From NCBI RefSeq assembly GCF_011764545.1, contig NZ_AP022870.1, positions 3,456,001-3,520,000 on the forward strand: a stretch of DNA of 64,000 bases. The letters run 5' to 3'. The position numbers and the translations under genes were made by a program. The notes under the pieces are model-generated. The model worked only from the letters and a program-made list of their open reading frames with translations. It had not been told where the DNA came from and did not search any database. This DNA comes from Phytohabitans flavus. GTDB taxonomy: Bacteria; Actinomycetota; Actinomycetes; Mycobacteriales; Micromonosporaceae. Position 1 is the stretch's first letter. Each line of letters opens with the position of its first letter. Below are positions 45,262 to 55,547 of this stretch, one piece after another.

Positions 45262-46272
45262 TCAGCGCGCGTCCCGGTCGGCGACTACGGGCTCGGCCTC
45301 AGCCGCCTCCCCCGGTGCCGCACCGGCCAGACGCCGCTCATCCCGGCGCGACTTCACCAGGCTGGCGACCGTGGTGACGGCCAACGTGCCGACGATGACC
45401 CCGAGCGAGACGGAGATCGGCACCTCCGGCGCCCAGTGCACCCCGTCGTGGTGCAGCGCTTCCAGCACGAGCTTGACGCCGATGAAGGCCAGGATGAGCG
45501 CCAGGCCCTTGCTGAGGTACACGAGCCGGTCGAGCAGCCCACCGATCAGGAAGTAGAGCTGCCGCAACCCCATCAGCGCGAACGTGTTCGCGGTGAAGAC
45601 CAGGTACGGCTCCTGGGTGAGACCGAAGATCGCCGGGATCGAGTCGAGCGCGAAGAGCAGGTCGGTGGTCCCGATGGCGACCATGACGATCAGCATCGGC
45701 GTGACCATCAACCGGCCGTCGACCCGGGCGAACACCGAGGAGCCGCGGTACGTCTCGGTGGTGGGCAGGATCCGCCGTGCCGTACGCAACGCCACGTTCT
45801 CCGAGAACTCGTCCTCCTGCTGCGGCCCGACCAGCTTGACCGCGGTGTAGACCAGGAAGGCGCCGAAGATGTAGAACAACCAGTCGAACCGGGTGATGGC
45901 CTGGGCGCCCGCCGCGATGAAGAGCCCTCGCATGAGCAGTGCCAGGACGATGCCGATGAGCAGGACCTTCTGCCGGTACCGCAACGGCACCGCGAACCGG
46001 CTCATGATGATGACGAAGACGAACAGGTTGTCGACGCTGAGCGAGTACTCGGTGAGCCAGCCGGCGAAGAACTGTCCGCCGTACGACGTGCCGGCGGTCG
46101 CCATCACGACGAGCCCGAAGGCGACCGCGGCCAGCACGTAGAAGCTCACCCAGGCCACGCACTCGCGCATGGACGGGTCACGAGGGTTCCGGGCTACCAG
46201 ATAGAAGTCGAAGGCGATCATCACGAGGAAAACGACGATCGTTATGGCCCATACCCAGACCGGCAAGCTCAT
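45262..46272 (-). CDS. TerC family integral membrane protein
   Basis: A 336-residue TerC/Alx-type membrane protein with about nine helices. The TerC landmarks are LTEYSLSVDNLFVFVIIMSRF, the partner half VAIGTTDLLFALDSIPAIFGLT, and SKGLALILAFIGVKLVLEALH; the two conserved acidic helix motifs (SVDN, ALDS) suggest metal ion transport. TerC proteins export or buffer Mn2+ in several bacteria. Its ATG overlaps the stop of the preceding small membrane protein, placing it last in the frc-led run. Manganese handling for this cluster is possible. Confidence 0.9.
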   Translation of the reverse strand: MSLPVWVWAITIVVFLVMIAFDFYLVARNPRDPSMRECVAWVSFYVLAAVAFGLVVMATAGTSYGGQFFAGWLTEYSLSVDNLFVFVIIMSRFAVPLRYRQKVLLIGIVLALLMRGLFIAAGAQAITRFDWLFYIFGAFLVYTAVKLVGPQQEDEFSENVALRTARRILPTTETYRGSSVFARVDGRLMVTPMLIVMVAIGTTDLLFALDSIPAIFGLTQEPYLVFTANTFALMGLRQLYFLIGGLLDRLVYLSKGLALILAFIGVKLVLEALHHDGVHWAPEVPISVSLGVIVGTLAVTTVASLVKSRRDERRLAGAAPGEAAEAEPVVADRDAR

Positions 46273-46837
46273 GACTCTCCCTTGGAACGGAGTAGGGACC
46301 GGCGGCCCGTCTCGGCACGGGCGCGCCGGCGGGCTTCCCGAGCCCGCCACTGGGCCTCGGCGTGGCGCAGATAGAAGGAGTACAGGCGCTCAGCCCCGGG
46401 TTGCGGTGCCGGATCCGCCGCAGCCAGCCCGGCGCGATCCGCTCGTGCAGCCAGCTGAACCCGATCGCGAAGCCGAGGCTGACGATTGCCTGGTAGGCGA
46501 GGAACCCGAGCACGTCCGGCGGCAGCGCCGGCGCGCTGCCGGTGAGCGGACCGATCAGCACCTCTTGTAGCAGCCGGGCGACGGGGAACCCCACGAGCCA
46601 GTAGAGCGCCGCCGGGGCGAACACGCCCGGCGAGACGACGCCGCCGGCCTGGAGCAGCCCGAACCCGCCGCCGATAAGCGCCAGCGGCAGGCCGAGCGCC
46701 ATACCGGCGGCGACCGACCAGCCGACGGGCTGGCCCGCGAGGAGGGCCAGTCCGAGGGCCGCCAGCCCGGCGAGCAGCCCGATGCCGGCACCCGGCAGGG
46801 CGAGCTCGCCGGACCGCCGCAAGCGGTTGCCGGTCAT
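46269..46837 (-). CDS. Uncharacterised four-helix membrane protein (apparent frameshift)
   Basis: About 190 residues after repair. It has roughly four membrane helices (GIGLLAGLAALGLALLAG; AAGMALGLPLALIGGGFGLLQAG; GVFAPAALYWLVGFPVARLL; VLGFLAYQAIVSLGFAIGFSWL) and a basic, alanine/arginine-rich C-terminal tail. The frame breaks in the C run at 46394-46397; one base restores a tail ending RRSLLRSKGES and a stop that overlaps the terC ATG. It also overlaps the Nramp-like gene upstream, so three membrane proteins are co-translated. No family was recognised; a transporter subunit is plausible. Confidence 0.7.
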
Positions 46838-48351
46838 ATGACCACGCCGAACCTGAACAGGCTGTAGATCAGCATGCCGAGGTAGAACACGGCACCGAAG
46901 CCGATCACCAGGTTCTGCACGATGCCCGGACGGATGGGTTTCGGCAGCATCCGGTTGTTCACCAGCAACAACACGATGCAGTACGCGCCCATCGCGAACG
47001 TGGACAGGAACGCCAGCACGTCCAGGATCGCGCCCGGACCGTCGGCAGGGCCGAAGTTCAGGATCAGGATGCCGAACGTGATGACCCCCCAGAGGAAGCC
47101 GGCGTAGAGCTTCGACACGCTGAACCGCTTCGCACCGGGCACGAAGTGGTAGGTCATGTCGGCCTGGCCCCGGGAGAACGAGTCGAACAGGCCCAGGGTG
47201 GCGTTCAGGCCGATCAGCGCGATGAAGCCGAGGAAGACCCCGTGCAGGACCGGCGCGCCGGCCGAGGCGAAGGCGTCCGCCATCGCGGTCAGCGACGCCT
47301 CCCGGTCACCACCGCGGATCACCTCGCCGACGTTGGGGTTCTCCCGCGCGGCGGTCTGGGCGAGCACGGTGAACGAGACGGTCACCAGCATCGTGATGCC
47401 CCAGAAGAGCAGCACGGCGTCGAAGGTCACCCACCGCCGCCAGCCCTTCCACTTCTTCATCTCCTCCGGGTCCGAGGTGTCGAACATGAAGCCACGCGAA
47501 GGCATGGCCTCCTGCTCGCCGGCGTGCCGCAGGCCGCGGATCTTGGGGATGTGCGCGCCCATGCCGGCGCCGGAGTCCCGCAGGTGCAGCGTGTACCACA
47601 TCTGCTGCATGCCGGACGGGCCGGCGAACGCGATGGCCCCGACCAGGACCGGGAACCAGGTCGCCGACATGGCCTCGTCGGGCAGGTAGCCGAAGTGGAA
47701 CATGCCGGCGAGCGTGCTGGTGACGTCGCTCCACTGCCCCACGATCGAGGCGACCACCGAGGTGCCGACGACGAGCACACCGATCAGCAGGCCGAGCAGG
47801 CTTTCCAGGAGGGGATAGATCACCTTCGCCAGGCTGAACACGACGCCGACCAGGATCAGACCGACACAGGCGGTGACGGTCCAGGGTATCCCGGTGACCT
47901 CCTCGAACGCGGCGGCACCGGTGGATAGGTGCCCCGGCCAGATATAGACCAGGATCGCCACGCTGAAGAAGAACCACATCAACGGTTTGAACACCCGGGC
48001 GGCGCCGAAGAAGATGCTCTCCCCAGTCGCCATCGCATACCGGGCCATCTCCAGCATCACGAACGCCTGGAGCGTCACGCCGATCAGGAACAGCCAGCGG
48101 ATCTCCGGCCCGAAGACCAGGACCAGGCGTGGCCACATGTACGCCTCGCCCATGCCCACGCCGAGGGCGACGAGGAACACGGTCGGGCCGAGCAGGTGGA
48201 TCGACGGCGGAGCCTTGGGCAGTGGCCGGATCGGCATCGGTTCGAGCTTTCCGGCCCGCCATACCCGCTCGTCGCTAGTGACGCCGGTGCCGGCGCCGGT
48301 TGGTGCGCTTGCTGTTTGTTGGCTCGGGGTAGAGGTGTTCGAAGCGTCCAC
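46834..48351 (-). CDS. Nramp-related membrane transporter lacking the canonical DPGN motif
   Basis: A 505-residue protein with about eleven helices resembling the Nramp/APC fold. In helix 1, where Nramp metal transporters carry DPGN, it has VALGVGMGEAYMWPRLVLVFG, and the helix-6 region reads GPSGMQQMWYTLHLRDSG rather than MPHN. Substrate may therefore not be a bare divalent metal. The GTG at 48351 is chosen because AGGAGG lies eight bases upstream; the ATG at 48372 has no such site. It follows the ADP-forming ligase gene and overlaps the small membrane protein gene. In an oxalate cluster, import of a carboxylate or metal-carboxylate is an inference worth testing. Confidence 0.75.
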   Translation of the reverse strand: MDASNTSTPSQQTASAPTGAGTGVTSDERVWRAGKLEPMPIRPLPKAPPSIHLLGPTVFLVALGVGMGEAYMWPRLVLVFGPEIRWLFLIGVTLQAFVMLEMARYAMATGESIFFGAARVFKPLMWFFFSVAILVYIWPGHLSTGAAAFEEVTGIPWTVTACVGLILVGVVFSLAKVIYPLLESLLGLLIGVLVVGTSVVASIVGQWSDVTSTLAGMFHFGYLPDEAMSATWFPVLVGAIAFAGPSGMQQMWYTLHLRDSGAGMGAHIPKIRGLRHAGEQEAMPSRGFMFDTSDPEEMKKWKGWRRWVTFDAVLLFWGITMLVTVSFTVLAQTAARENPNVGEVIRGGDREASLTAMADAFASAGAPVLHGVFLGFIALIGLNATLGLFDSFSRGQADMTYHFVPGAKRFSVSKLYAGFLWGVITFGILILNFGPADGPGAILDVLAFLSTFAMGAYCIVLLLVNNRMLPKPIRPGIVQNLVIGFGAVFYLGMLIYSLFRFGVVI

Positions 48352-48491
48352 TCTGGACCTCCTCAGGACCATTGGGGCACCGGGCGGGCGGTTCCGGATC
48401 CGGCGATGTGTCCTTTCGACCCCTGGAGCGGGAGCGGCTCGTATCCCCTAGTCGCCGCTCCAGTGGCCCGTGGTGGCCTGGTTGCGCACGC

Positions 48492-50660
48492 TCAGCGGCC
48501 GTCCGTCGTGCCGTCGCCGAGCAACCCGGCGGACCGGGCCCACCGGTACTTCGCACCGAGCACCGCGACCGGCTTCTCCGTGGTGTACGGATAGGCGACG
48601 ATCCCGTGCCCGTACAGGTGTTCGCTGGCCTCCTCGACCTCGACGTCGCCGGCGAGCGAGGCGACGACGGGCTTGTGGATGCCCTTTCTCCGGAACTCTT
48701 CGACGACGTCGACCACCAGTTCGGCGAAGACCATCGGCGGTGTGACGATGGTGTGCCAGTAGCCGAGGATCAGCGAGTGGATGCGCGGGTCGGAGAGGCC
48801 GAGCGCGATGGTGTTGCGGTATGTCGACGGCGGTTCGCCGCCGGTGATGTCCACCGGGTTGCCGGCCGCGCCGAACGGCGGGATGAACGTGCGGAACGCC
48901 TCGTCGAGGTCTGGCGGGATCTCCATGAGGGTCAGCTGGTTGTCCACGCACGCGTCCGAGAGCAGCACGCCCGACCCGCCGGCGCCGGTGATGATGACGA
49001 CGTTCTCGCCCTGTGGGGTGGGCAGCAGCGGGATGCCCCGGGCGTACTCGAGCAGGTCGTTCAGGCCCGGCGCGCGGATCACGCCGCTTTCCCGCAGGAT
49101 GTCGTCGTAGACCTTGTCGTTGCCGGCGAGCGCGCCGGTGTGCGAGCTGGCCGCCTTGGCCCCCTGGTCGGTGCGACCGGCCTTGAGCACCAGGACCGGC
49201 TTCGTGACCGACACCCGCTTGGCGGTCTGGGCGAACGATCGGCCGTCCTTCAAATCTTCCAGGTGCATCGCGATGAGCTGGGTGTTCGGGTCGCTCTCGA
49301 AGAACGTGAGCAGGTCGTCCTCGTCGATGTCAGCCTTGTTGCCCACGCCGACGATCGCCGAGACGCCCATCCGCGCGGACCGGCTGAAGCCGAGGATGGC
49401 CATCCCGATACCGCCACTCTGCGAGGAGAGCGCCACCCCGCCCTTGACGTCGTACGGCGTGCAGAAGGTCGCGGAGAGGCTCTCCGGCGTGTAGTAGTAG
49501 CCGTAGATGTTCGGACCGAGGATGCGTACCCCGTGCTCGCGGGCGATCGCGACCACCTCGGCCTGTAGCTCGTGGTTGCCGGTCTCGCCGAAGCCCGACG
49601 GGATCAGGATCGCTCCGGCCGCCCCTTTCGCACCGACCTCGGCCAGCGCCTGCGGGACGAACTTGGCCGGTATCGCGAAGACCGCGACGTCGACCGGGCC
49701 GGGGACGTCGCTGATGCTCTTGAACGCCTTGCGGTCCAGGATCTCGGTGGCCTTGGGGTTGATGGGGTAGATCTCCCCCTGGTAGCCGCCGTTCACCAGG
49801 TTTCTCATCACCGAGTTGCCGATCTTGCCGGTCTCGGCGGAGGCGCCGATCACCGCGATCGACTCCGGCCGCATGATCCGATTCATGCTGGCCAGGATCT
49901 CCTCGTCGGTGTAGCGAAACGGGTCCTCCGAGGCGGCCGGGTCGACCAGGATCCGGACGTCCACCGCGGTCGCGCCGGTCGAGGTGGCCAGCACCGGGTT
50001 GAGGTCGACCTCGACCAGCTCCGGGAAGTCGGTGACCAGGTGGGAGAGGCGGACGATCAGGTCGGCCAGGGCCTCCCGGCTGGCCGGCTCGGCGCCCCGG
50101 ACGCCACGCAGGATCTCGGCCGAGGCGATCCCGTCGATCATCGACAGGGCGGTGGCGGTCTCGGTCGGTGCCAGCCGGAACGTGACGTCCTTGAGCACCT
50201 CGACGAGTACGCCGCCGAGGCCGAAGGCGACCACCTTGCCAAACGTCTCGTCGGTGACCGTACCCACGATCACCTCGTGGCCGGTGGTGAGCTGTTGCTG
50301 CACCTGCACCCCGACGATCCTGGCATCCGCGCGGTGGGCCCGCGCGTTGGCGATGACGGTGTCGAAGCCGGCGGCCACCTCCGCAGCGGTCGTCAGCCCC
50401 ACCAGCACACCGCCGGCCTCCGTCTTGTGCAGGATGTCCGGCGAGACGATCTTCAGGACCACGGGCAGGCCGATCGTCTCGGCCAGGGCCACGGCCTCGC
50501 CCGCGGTGGTGGCCAGCCCTTCGCCCGGCGTGGCGATCCCGTAGGCCTCCACCACCTGCCGGCCTTCCGGTGCGGTCAGCGAGCTCCGTCCGTCCGCGGT
50601 GGCCGCGTCGAGAATCCGGCGCACGGTCACGGGGTCGTAGCCGCTTTGGGTCAATGGCAT
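48492..50660 (-). CDS. Acetate--CoA ligase (ADP-forming)-type acyl-CoA synthetase, beta-alpha fusion
   Basis: A 722-residue NDP-forming acyl-CoA synthetase. The N-terminal ATP-grasp (beta) part spans about residues 15-240 ([30 protein letters not shown]). The CoA-binding and ligase (alpha) domains follow ([51 protein letters not shown]; the phospho-His motif [10 protein letters not shown]). The beta-alpha order is the reverse of the commoner fusion. Its ATG is 22 bases after the CoA-transferase stop, so it belongs to the same operon. It could recover ATP from an acyl-CoA or activate a short acid such as oxalate or formate. Confidence 0.85.
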   Translation of the reverse strand: MPLTQSGYDPVTVRRILDAATADGRSSLTAPEGRQVVEAYGIATPGEGLATTAGEAVALAETIGLPVVLKIVSPDILHKTEAGGVLVGLTTAAEVAAGFDTVIANARAHRADARIVGVQVQQQLTTGHEVIVGTVTDETFGKVVAFGLGGVLVEVLKDVTFRLAPTETATALSMIDGIASAEILRGVRGAEPASREALADLIVRLSHLVTDFPELVEVDLNPVLATSTGATAVDVRILVDPAASEDPFRYTDEEILASMNRIMRPESIAVIGASAETGKIGNSVMRNLVNGGYQGEIYPINPKATEILDRKAFKSISDVPGPVDVAVFAIPAKFVPQALAEVGAKGAAGAILIPSGFGETGNHELQAEVVAIAREHGVRILGPNIYGYYYTPESLSATFCTPYDVKGGVALSSQSGGIGMAILGFSRSARMGVSAIVGVGNKADIDEDDLLTFFESDPNTQLIAMHLEDLKDGRSFAQTAKRVSVTKPVLVLKAGRTDQGAKAASSHTGALAGNDKVYDDILRESGVIRAPGLNDLLEYARGIPLLPTPQGENVVIITGAGGSGVLLSDACVDNQLTLMEIPPDLDEAFRTFIPPFGAAGNPVDITGGEPPSTYRNTIALGLSDPRIHSLILGYWHTIVTPPMVFAELVVDVVEEFRRKGIHKPVVASLAGDVEVEEASEHLYGHGIVAYPYTTEKPVAVLGAKYRWARSAGLLGDGTTDGR

Positions 50661-50681
50661 GTCGTCGTCTCCTTGGGAAAC

Positions 50682-51910
50682 TCAGATGGCGCCGGCGACG
50701 CGCAACTCGTCAACCTGCTGATCGCTGTAGCCGATCTCGGCGAGCACCTCCTGGGTGTGCTCCCCGAGCAGCGGCGAACGCTCGACGTCGACGTGCGAGT
50801 CGGACAGCTTGATCGGGTTGCCGACGGTCTTGTACGCCCCCGCTGGGGGTGCTCGACCTCGACCACCGAGCCGAGCTCGGCCAGGGTCTCGTCCTCGACA
50901 AGTTCCTTTGTGGACATGATCGGTCCACAAGGGATGTTGTACGCGTTGAGCTTTTCCATGACCTCTTGCTTGGTGTGCTGCTCGGTCCACTCCTCGATGA
51001 GGGCGAACACCTTGTCGAGCTTGGAGAGCCGCACCTGCGGGGTATTCCACCCCGGGTCGTCGGCGAGCTCCGGCCGGCCGATGAGCTCGGCGATCGGCTG
51101 CCAGCCGACGGGCTGGATGATCACGTAGATGTAGTCGTTGGGCCCGCCCGGTGCGCAGCGGACCGCCCAGCCGGGCTGCCCGCCGCCGGACGCGTTGCCG
51201 GAGCGGGGAACCTCGGCGCCGAAGCTCTCGTTGGGGTACTCCCCCAGCGGGCCGTGCGCCAGCCTCTGCTGGTCGCGCAGCTTGACCCGGCACAGGTTGA
51301 GGACCGCGTCCTGCATCGCGACCTGGACCCGCTGACCGCGTCCGGTCTGGGTGCGCTGGTAGAGCGCGGCCAGGATGCCGGCGACCAGGTGGATACCGGT
51401 GCCCGAGTCGCCGATCTGGGCGCCGGTCGCGGTCGGCGGCCCGTCCTCGAACCCGGTCGTGCTCATCGCGCCGCCCATCGCCTGGGCGATCACCTCGTAG
51501 GCCTTGAAGTTGGCGTAGCGGCCGGGCCCGAAGCCCTTGATGGAGGCGTACACCAGGCCGGGGTTGATTTCCTGTAGCCGCTCCCACGGGAAGCCGAAGC
51601 GCTCCACGACGCCGGGCCCGAAGTTTTCCACCAGGATGTCCACTCCGGACACAAGCCTGGTGAAGACCTCCTTGCCCTGCGCGTGCTTCATGTTGAGGGT
51701 GATGCTGCGCTTGTTGGCGTTGAGCATCGTGAAGTACAGGCTGTCGACGTCGGGGACGTCGCGCAGCTGGGTACGGGTGATGTCACCCTGCCCGGGTGCC
51801 TCCAGCTTGATGACGTCGGCACCGAGCCACGCCAGGATCTGGGTGGACGAGGGACCGGACTGTACGTGCGTCATGTCGAGGACCCGGACGCCCTCGAGGG
51901 CCTTACCCAT
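50682..51910 (-). CDS. frc: Formyl-CoA:oxalate CoA-transferase (apparent frameshift)
   Basis: About 409 residues after repair: a family III CoA-transferase closely following Frc. It shows [30 protein letters not shown], the [22 protein letters not shown] region with its aspartate, [27 protein letters not shown], and the glycine loop ASGGGQPGW characteristic of Frc. It transfers CoA from formyl-CoA to oxalate, making oxalyl-CoA and formate. The frame breaks in the C run at 50837-50841; one base restores [14 protein letters not shown] and [12 protein letters not shown] at 51910 has AGGAGGTGC upstream. A GntR-like operator sits 26 bases before it. Confidence 0.9.
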
Positions 51911-51935
51911 GAGCACCTCCTGTGCGGCTTTCGGG

Positions 51936-51960
51936 ATTGCATACCGTATGGGGTAGGCAA
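51936..51960. promoter_or_regulatory. Candidate GntR operator upstream of frc
   Basis: It is identical over 25 bases to the site at 44494-44518, including the palindrome ATACCGTAT. About 50 bases further upstream both promoters share GTGTCTAG (51985 and 44544), giving TAGACA on the transcribed strand as a possible -35 box. Confidence 0.75.
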
Positions 51961-52149
51961 TATCGTGGCCCATGTAACAGCGGAGTGTCTAGGGGTAGCG
52001 GAACGTTTCCGCGAAGCCTTTCGGTGGACCGGCAGACCGGGATCCACCCCCGCGCCGCACCTCTAGGACCAGCTTTTTGATGTCCGCCACCCGTTTCTCC
52101 ATTCCGCCGGCGGGCGTCACCTACCAAAGGTCGAGAGGAAGGAGGCCAG

Positions 52150-53327
52150 GTGGATCTGTTGGAGCACCAGGCGCAAGAACTCTTCGCCAAGCACGGCGTA
52201 CCGGTCAGCCGGAGCCGCGTCGCCACCACCCCAGACGAGGCCCGGACAGCCGCCGCCGAGCTCGGCGGTCGTGTGGTGGTCAAGGCACAAGTGCGGACCG
52301 GCGGCCGGGGCAAGGCCGGCGGCGTCCGGCTGGCCGACGGCCCGGACGCGGCACGCGAGGTCGCGGCCGCGATCCTGGGCATGGACATCAAGGGACACAC
52401 CGTCCGCAAGGTCCTGGTCGCCGAGGCCAGCGAGATCGTCGACGAGTACTACGTATCGCTGCTCCTCGACCGCTCCAGCCGCGCCTTCCTCGCCCTGGCC
52501 TCGGCCCAGGGCGGTGTCGACATCGAACAGGTCGCCGCCGAGACACCGGACGCGCTGGCCCGGCGCCAGGTGGACCCGGCCGGCGGAATCGGCTGGGAGA
52601 GCGCACTGCGACTGGCCACCGAGGCCGCCCTGCCGGCCGACGTTCGCGGCGACGTGGCCGACCTCCTGGTCCGCCTCTGGGCGATGTTCCGCGAGGAGGA
52701 CGCCACACTCGTCGAGATCAACCCACTGGCCCGCCTCGCCGACGGCACGGTACGAGCGCTGGACGGCAAGGTGACCCTCGACGACAACGCCCGCTTCCGC
52801 CAAGCCGGACACCCACGGTTCGTCGACGTCAGCGCCACCGACCCACTCGAGGCCGCCGCCGCCGAGCGGCACCTGAACTACGTCAAGCTCGACGGCGAGG
52901 TCGGCGTGATCGGCAACGGCGCCGGGCTGGTGATGAGCACCCTCGACGTGGTGGCCCGCGCCGGCGAGCAGTACGGCGGCGTCAAACCGGCCAACTTCCT
53001 CGACATCGGCGGCGGAGCCTCGGCCGAGGTGATGGCGAACGGTCTGGAGATCATCCTCGGCGATCCCGCGGTACGCAGCGTCCTCGTCAACGTGTTCGGC
53101 GGGATCACCGCCTGCGACGCCGTCGCCAACGGCATCGTCCAGGCGGTCGGGCTGCTCACCAGCCGGGGCGAGCCGATCACCAAACCCCTGGTCGTCCGGC
53201 TGGACGGCAACAACGCGGCGGAAGGGCGGCGGATCCTCGCCCAGGCCGCGCTCGGCGGCGTACGCACCGAAGACACGATGGACGGCGCGGCTCGGCTCGC
53301 CGCCGCACTGGCCGGCAAGGGGCATGA
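52150..53327 (+). CDS. Succinyl-CoA synthetase beta-type subunit (ADP-forming ligase)
   Basis: About 392 residues, an ATP-grasp plus CoA-ligase beta subunit like SucC or malate-CoA ligase ([101 protein letters not shown]). As given, the frame runs past its end; one more base in the G run at 53319-53322 yields a natural stop overlapping the alpha subunit start (ATGA at 53324). GTCGAGAGGAAGGAGG precedes a GTG start at 52150. It diverges from frc, so it is probably a specialised paralogue in C2-acid metabolism. Confidence 0.85.
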
Positions 53328-54208
53328 CAGCCATGGCAATCTTCCTCACCGAGAAGAGCAGGGTGCTGGTCCAGGGCATCACCGGCACCGAGGGGAGCCG
53401 CCACACCCGGCGGATGGTCGCCGCCGGCACGAACATCGTCGCCGGGGTAACGCCGGGCAAGGGCGGGCAGGACGTCGACGCGATCCCGGTCTTCGACAGC
53501 GCCGCCGAAGCGGTCCGGACCACCGGGGCCGACGTGTCGGTCGTCTTCGTGCCACCGAGGTTCGCCAAGGCCGCGGTGGTCGAGGCCATCGACGCCAAGC
53601 TGAGCCTCGTGGTCGTGCTGACCGAGGGCATCCCGGTGCACGACACCGCGACCTTCTGGGCCCACGCTCAGGCCACCGGCAACACGACCCGGATCATCGG
53701 GCCGAACTGTCCGGGCCTGATCAGCCCCGGCCAGTCCAACGCCGGCATCATCCCCGCCGACATCACCAAGCGCGGCCGGATCGGCCTGGTCAGCAAGAGC
53801 GGCACCCTGACCTACCAGATGATGTACGAGCTGCGCGACTTCGGCTTCTCCACCTGCGTCGGCATCGGCGGGGACCCGATCGTCGGGACCACCCACATCG
53901 ACTGCCTCCAGGCGTTCGAGGACGACGACGAGACCGACGCGATCGTGATGATCGGCGAGATCGGCGGGGACGCGGAGGAGCGCGCGGCGGAGTACATCAA
54001 GGCCAACATCAGCAAGCCGGTCGTGGGCTACGTCGCCGGCTTCACCGCCCCGGAGGGCCGGACGATGGGCCACGCCGGCGCGATCGTCTCCGGGTCGTCC
54101 GGCACCGCGTCGGCCAAGCAGAAGGCGCTGGAGGCGGTCGGGGTCCTGGTCGGCCGGACGCCGTCGGAGACCGCGGCGCTGATGCGTGAGATGTTGCTGG
54201 CCCGCTGA
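53324..54208 (+). CDS. Succinyl-CoA synthetase alpha-type subunit
   Basis: A 294-residue alpha subunit of the split NDP-forming ligase: CoA-binding Rossmann domain ([37 protein letters not shown]), the conserved [11 protein letters not shown] and [30 protein letters not shown], and the phospho-His motif GHAGAIVSG near residue 248. It forms the ligase with the preceding beta subunit. The acid it activates cannot be told from sequence: succinate, malate, oxalate and formate are all candidates, and the position next to frc favours a C1/C2 acid. Confidence 0.88.
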   Translation: MTAMAIFLTEKSRVLVQGITGTEGSRHTRRMVAAGTNIVAGVTPGKGGQDVDAIPVFDSAAEAVRTTGADVSVVFVPPRFAKAAVVEAIDAKLSLVVVLTEGIPVHDTATFWAHAQATGNTTRIIGPNCPGLISPGQSNAGIIPADITKRGRIGLVSKSGTLTYQMMYELRDFGFSTCVGIGGDPIVGTTHIDCLQAFEDDDETDAIVMIGEIGGDAEERAAEYIKANISKPVVGYVAGFTAPEGRTMGHAGAIVSGSSGTASAKQKALEAVGVLVGRTPSETAALMREMLLAR

Positions 54209-54269
54209 ATGAGCTGCCGGGTGTCCGTGCGGTAGGGCCGGGCACCCGGTACCCTCCTGGCGACTCGCA

Positions 54270-55469
54270 TCAGCTGGGTGGTGACGGCGGTCTGTCCGGG
54301 TGTCGCTTGGCGAGGACGGCGTCCGAGATCACGATGCCGAGCAGAACGAGAGTGGGGCCGACGGCGACGGCCAATGGCGGCAGGAAGATCATCGCTGGCG
54401 AGATGCCGGCAAGCGATAGTGCCCCGATCACCCGAGAGTGGGACATCCGCCCGTATATCGCGTGCCCGAACAGGAAGCGTCCGGTCAGGTACAGGACGGG
54501 CCCGCCGATGACGGCGCTGATCCGGGCCGGATCGGTGTGCCCGAGCGGCTGCTCGATGACAAGTTCGAAGCCGGCGTCGGTGACGACGATGCCGGCCACC
54601 ATGATCACGTGAGTGATCAAGGCCACGCGAGCGAGGCGGGCTGGCGTGTGAGCTGCCTGGATGGCGGCGGGCAGCAGTGCGGCGGCCTGGAAGAGATACG
54701 TCCGCCACAGCAGCACGGTGGTCACGAACGACACGAAGAACGCCGCGACGGCGCCAGGGCTTGACACGTGCGCGCCGTCGGCGACACCGCTGACCGCGAT
54801 CAACTCGCCGAGGGCGATCGTGACGAACTGCCGGTAGCGCTCGCCCAGGTGCTCGGGGTCGACGGGCCACCGTGACACCAGCGCCACGCGGAAATTCCAG
54901 GGCGCGGCGAAGACCATGATAAATGCCGTGTACTCGATGGCTACCGCGAGCGCCCACAGCGCCGCACGCACGTCACCTTCCGTGAGAGTCGCCCCGACAA
55001 GCCACGGCACGGCGGATACCACGAACCACAGCAGCACCCCCAACGATCGGCGCTGGGCTTGGTGGCCGCGCAGGGCGAAAATGAGGATGAGGCCACGGCC
55101 GATATGGATCCCGACGTAGGTACCGGCGAAGGCCAACCCACCGGAGCCGAATGCGTCGGGCAGCGTGACCGCCAGCAACAGGGTGCCGAACATGGTCCCC
55201 GCGAAGATCACCTGAATCTCCGGCTGCTGCGGGTCGTACACGTGGGTGACCGGTGCCATCACGAACCAGAGCATCAGCAGTGCCAGCAGCAAGAGCAGCG
55301 CTTCGCTCGCCCGGACAGATGGCTGCTCAGACGTGATGCCTTCGAGGAGCACTCCGGAGAGCTGGGTGAGCGCGAAGACGAACACCAGGTCGAAGAAGAG
55401 CTCCAGGTAGCTGATCCCCAGCGGTCGCCCCGGTTTGCGGAACAACCTCTCTGCCCTGTGTGACGCCAT
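54270..55469 (-). CDS. LtrA (low-temperature requirement A) family membrane protein
   Basis: A 399-residue membrane protein with about eleven to twelve helices, matching the LtrA family (LGISYLELFFDLVFVFALTQLSGVLLEG, LMLWFVMAPVTHVYDP, FVTIALGELIAVSG). The function of the family is unknown. The gene follows fdhD in the same direction with a 78-base gap, so it may be cotranscribed, but a link to formate metabolism is only positional. Confidence 0.85.
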   Translation of the reverse strand: MASHRAERLFRKPGRPLGISYLELFFDLVFVFALTQLSGVLLEGITSEQPSVRASEALLLLLALLMLWFVMAPVTHVYDPQQPEIQVIFAGTMFGTLLLAVTLPDAFGSGGLAFAGTYVGIHIGRGLILIFALRGHQAQRRSLGVLLWFVVSAVPWLVGATLTEGDVRAALWALAVAIEYTAFIMVFAAPWNFRVALVSRWPVDPEHLGERYRQFVTIALGELIAVSGVADGAHVSSPGAVAAFFVSFVTTVLLWRTYLFQAAALLPAAIQAAHTPARLARVALITHVIMVAGIVVTDAGFELVIEQPLGHTDPARISAVIGGPVLYLTGRFLFGHAIYGRMSHSRVIGALSLAGISPAMIFLPPLAVAVGPTLVLLGIVISDAVLAKRHPDRPPSPPS

Positions 55470-55547
55470 AGCTCGCCCGTTTCCACCGGTACTGTCCCCT
55501 ATTAGGAACTTCGTACCATGCGGCGGGTGAGCCCGCGCCGGAGCAGC

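Noticed and set aside
7258..53327. Calling the frameshifted genes pseudogenes
   Set aside because: Protein conservation continues undisturbed on both sides of every break, and all breaks are single missing bases in G/C runs.
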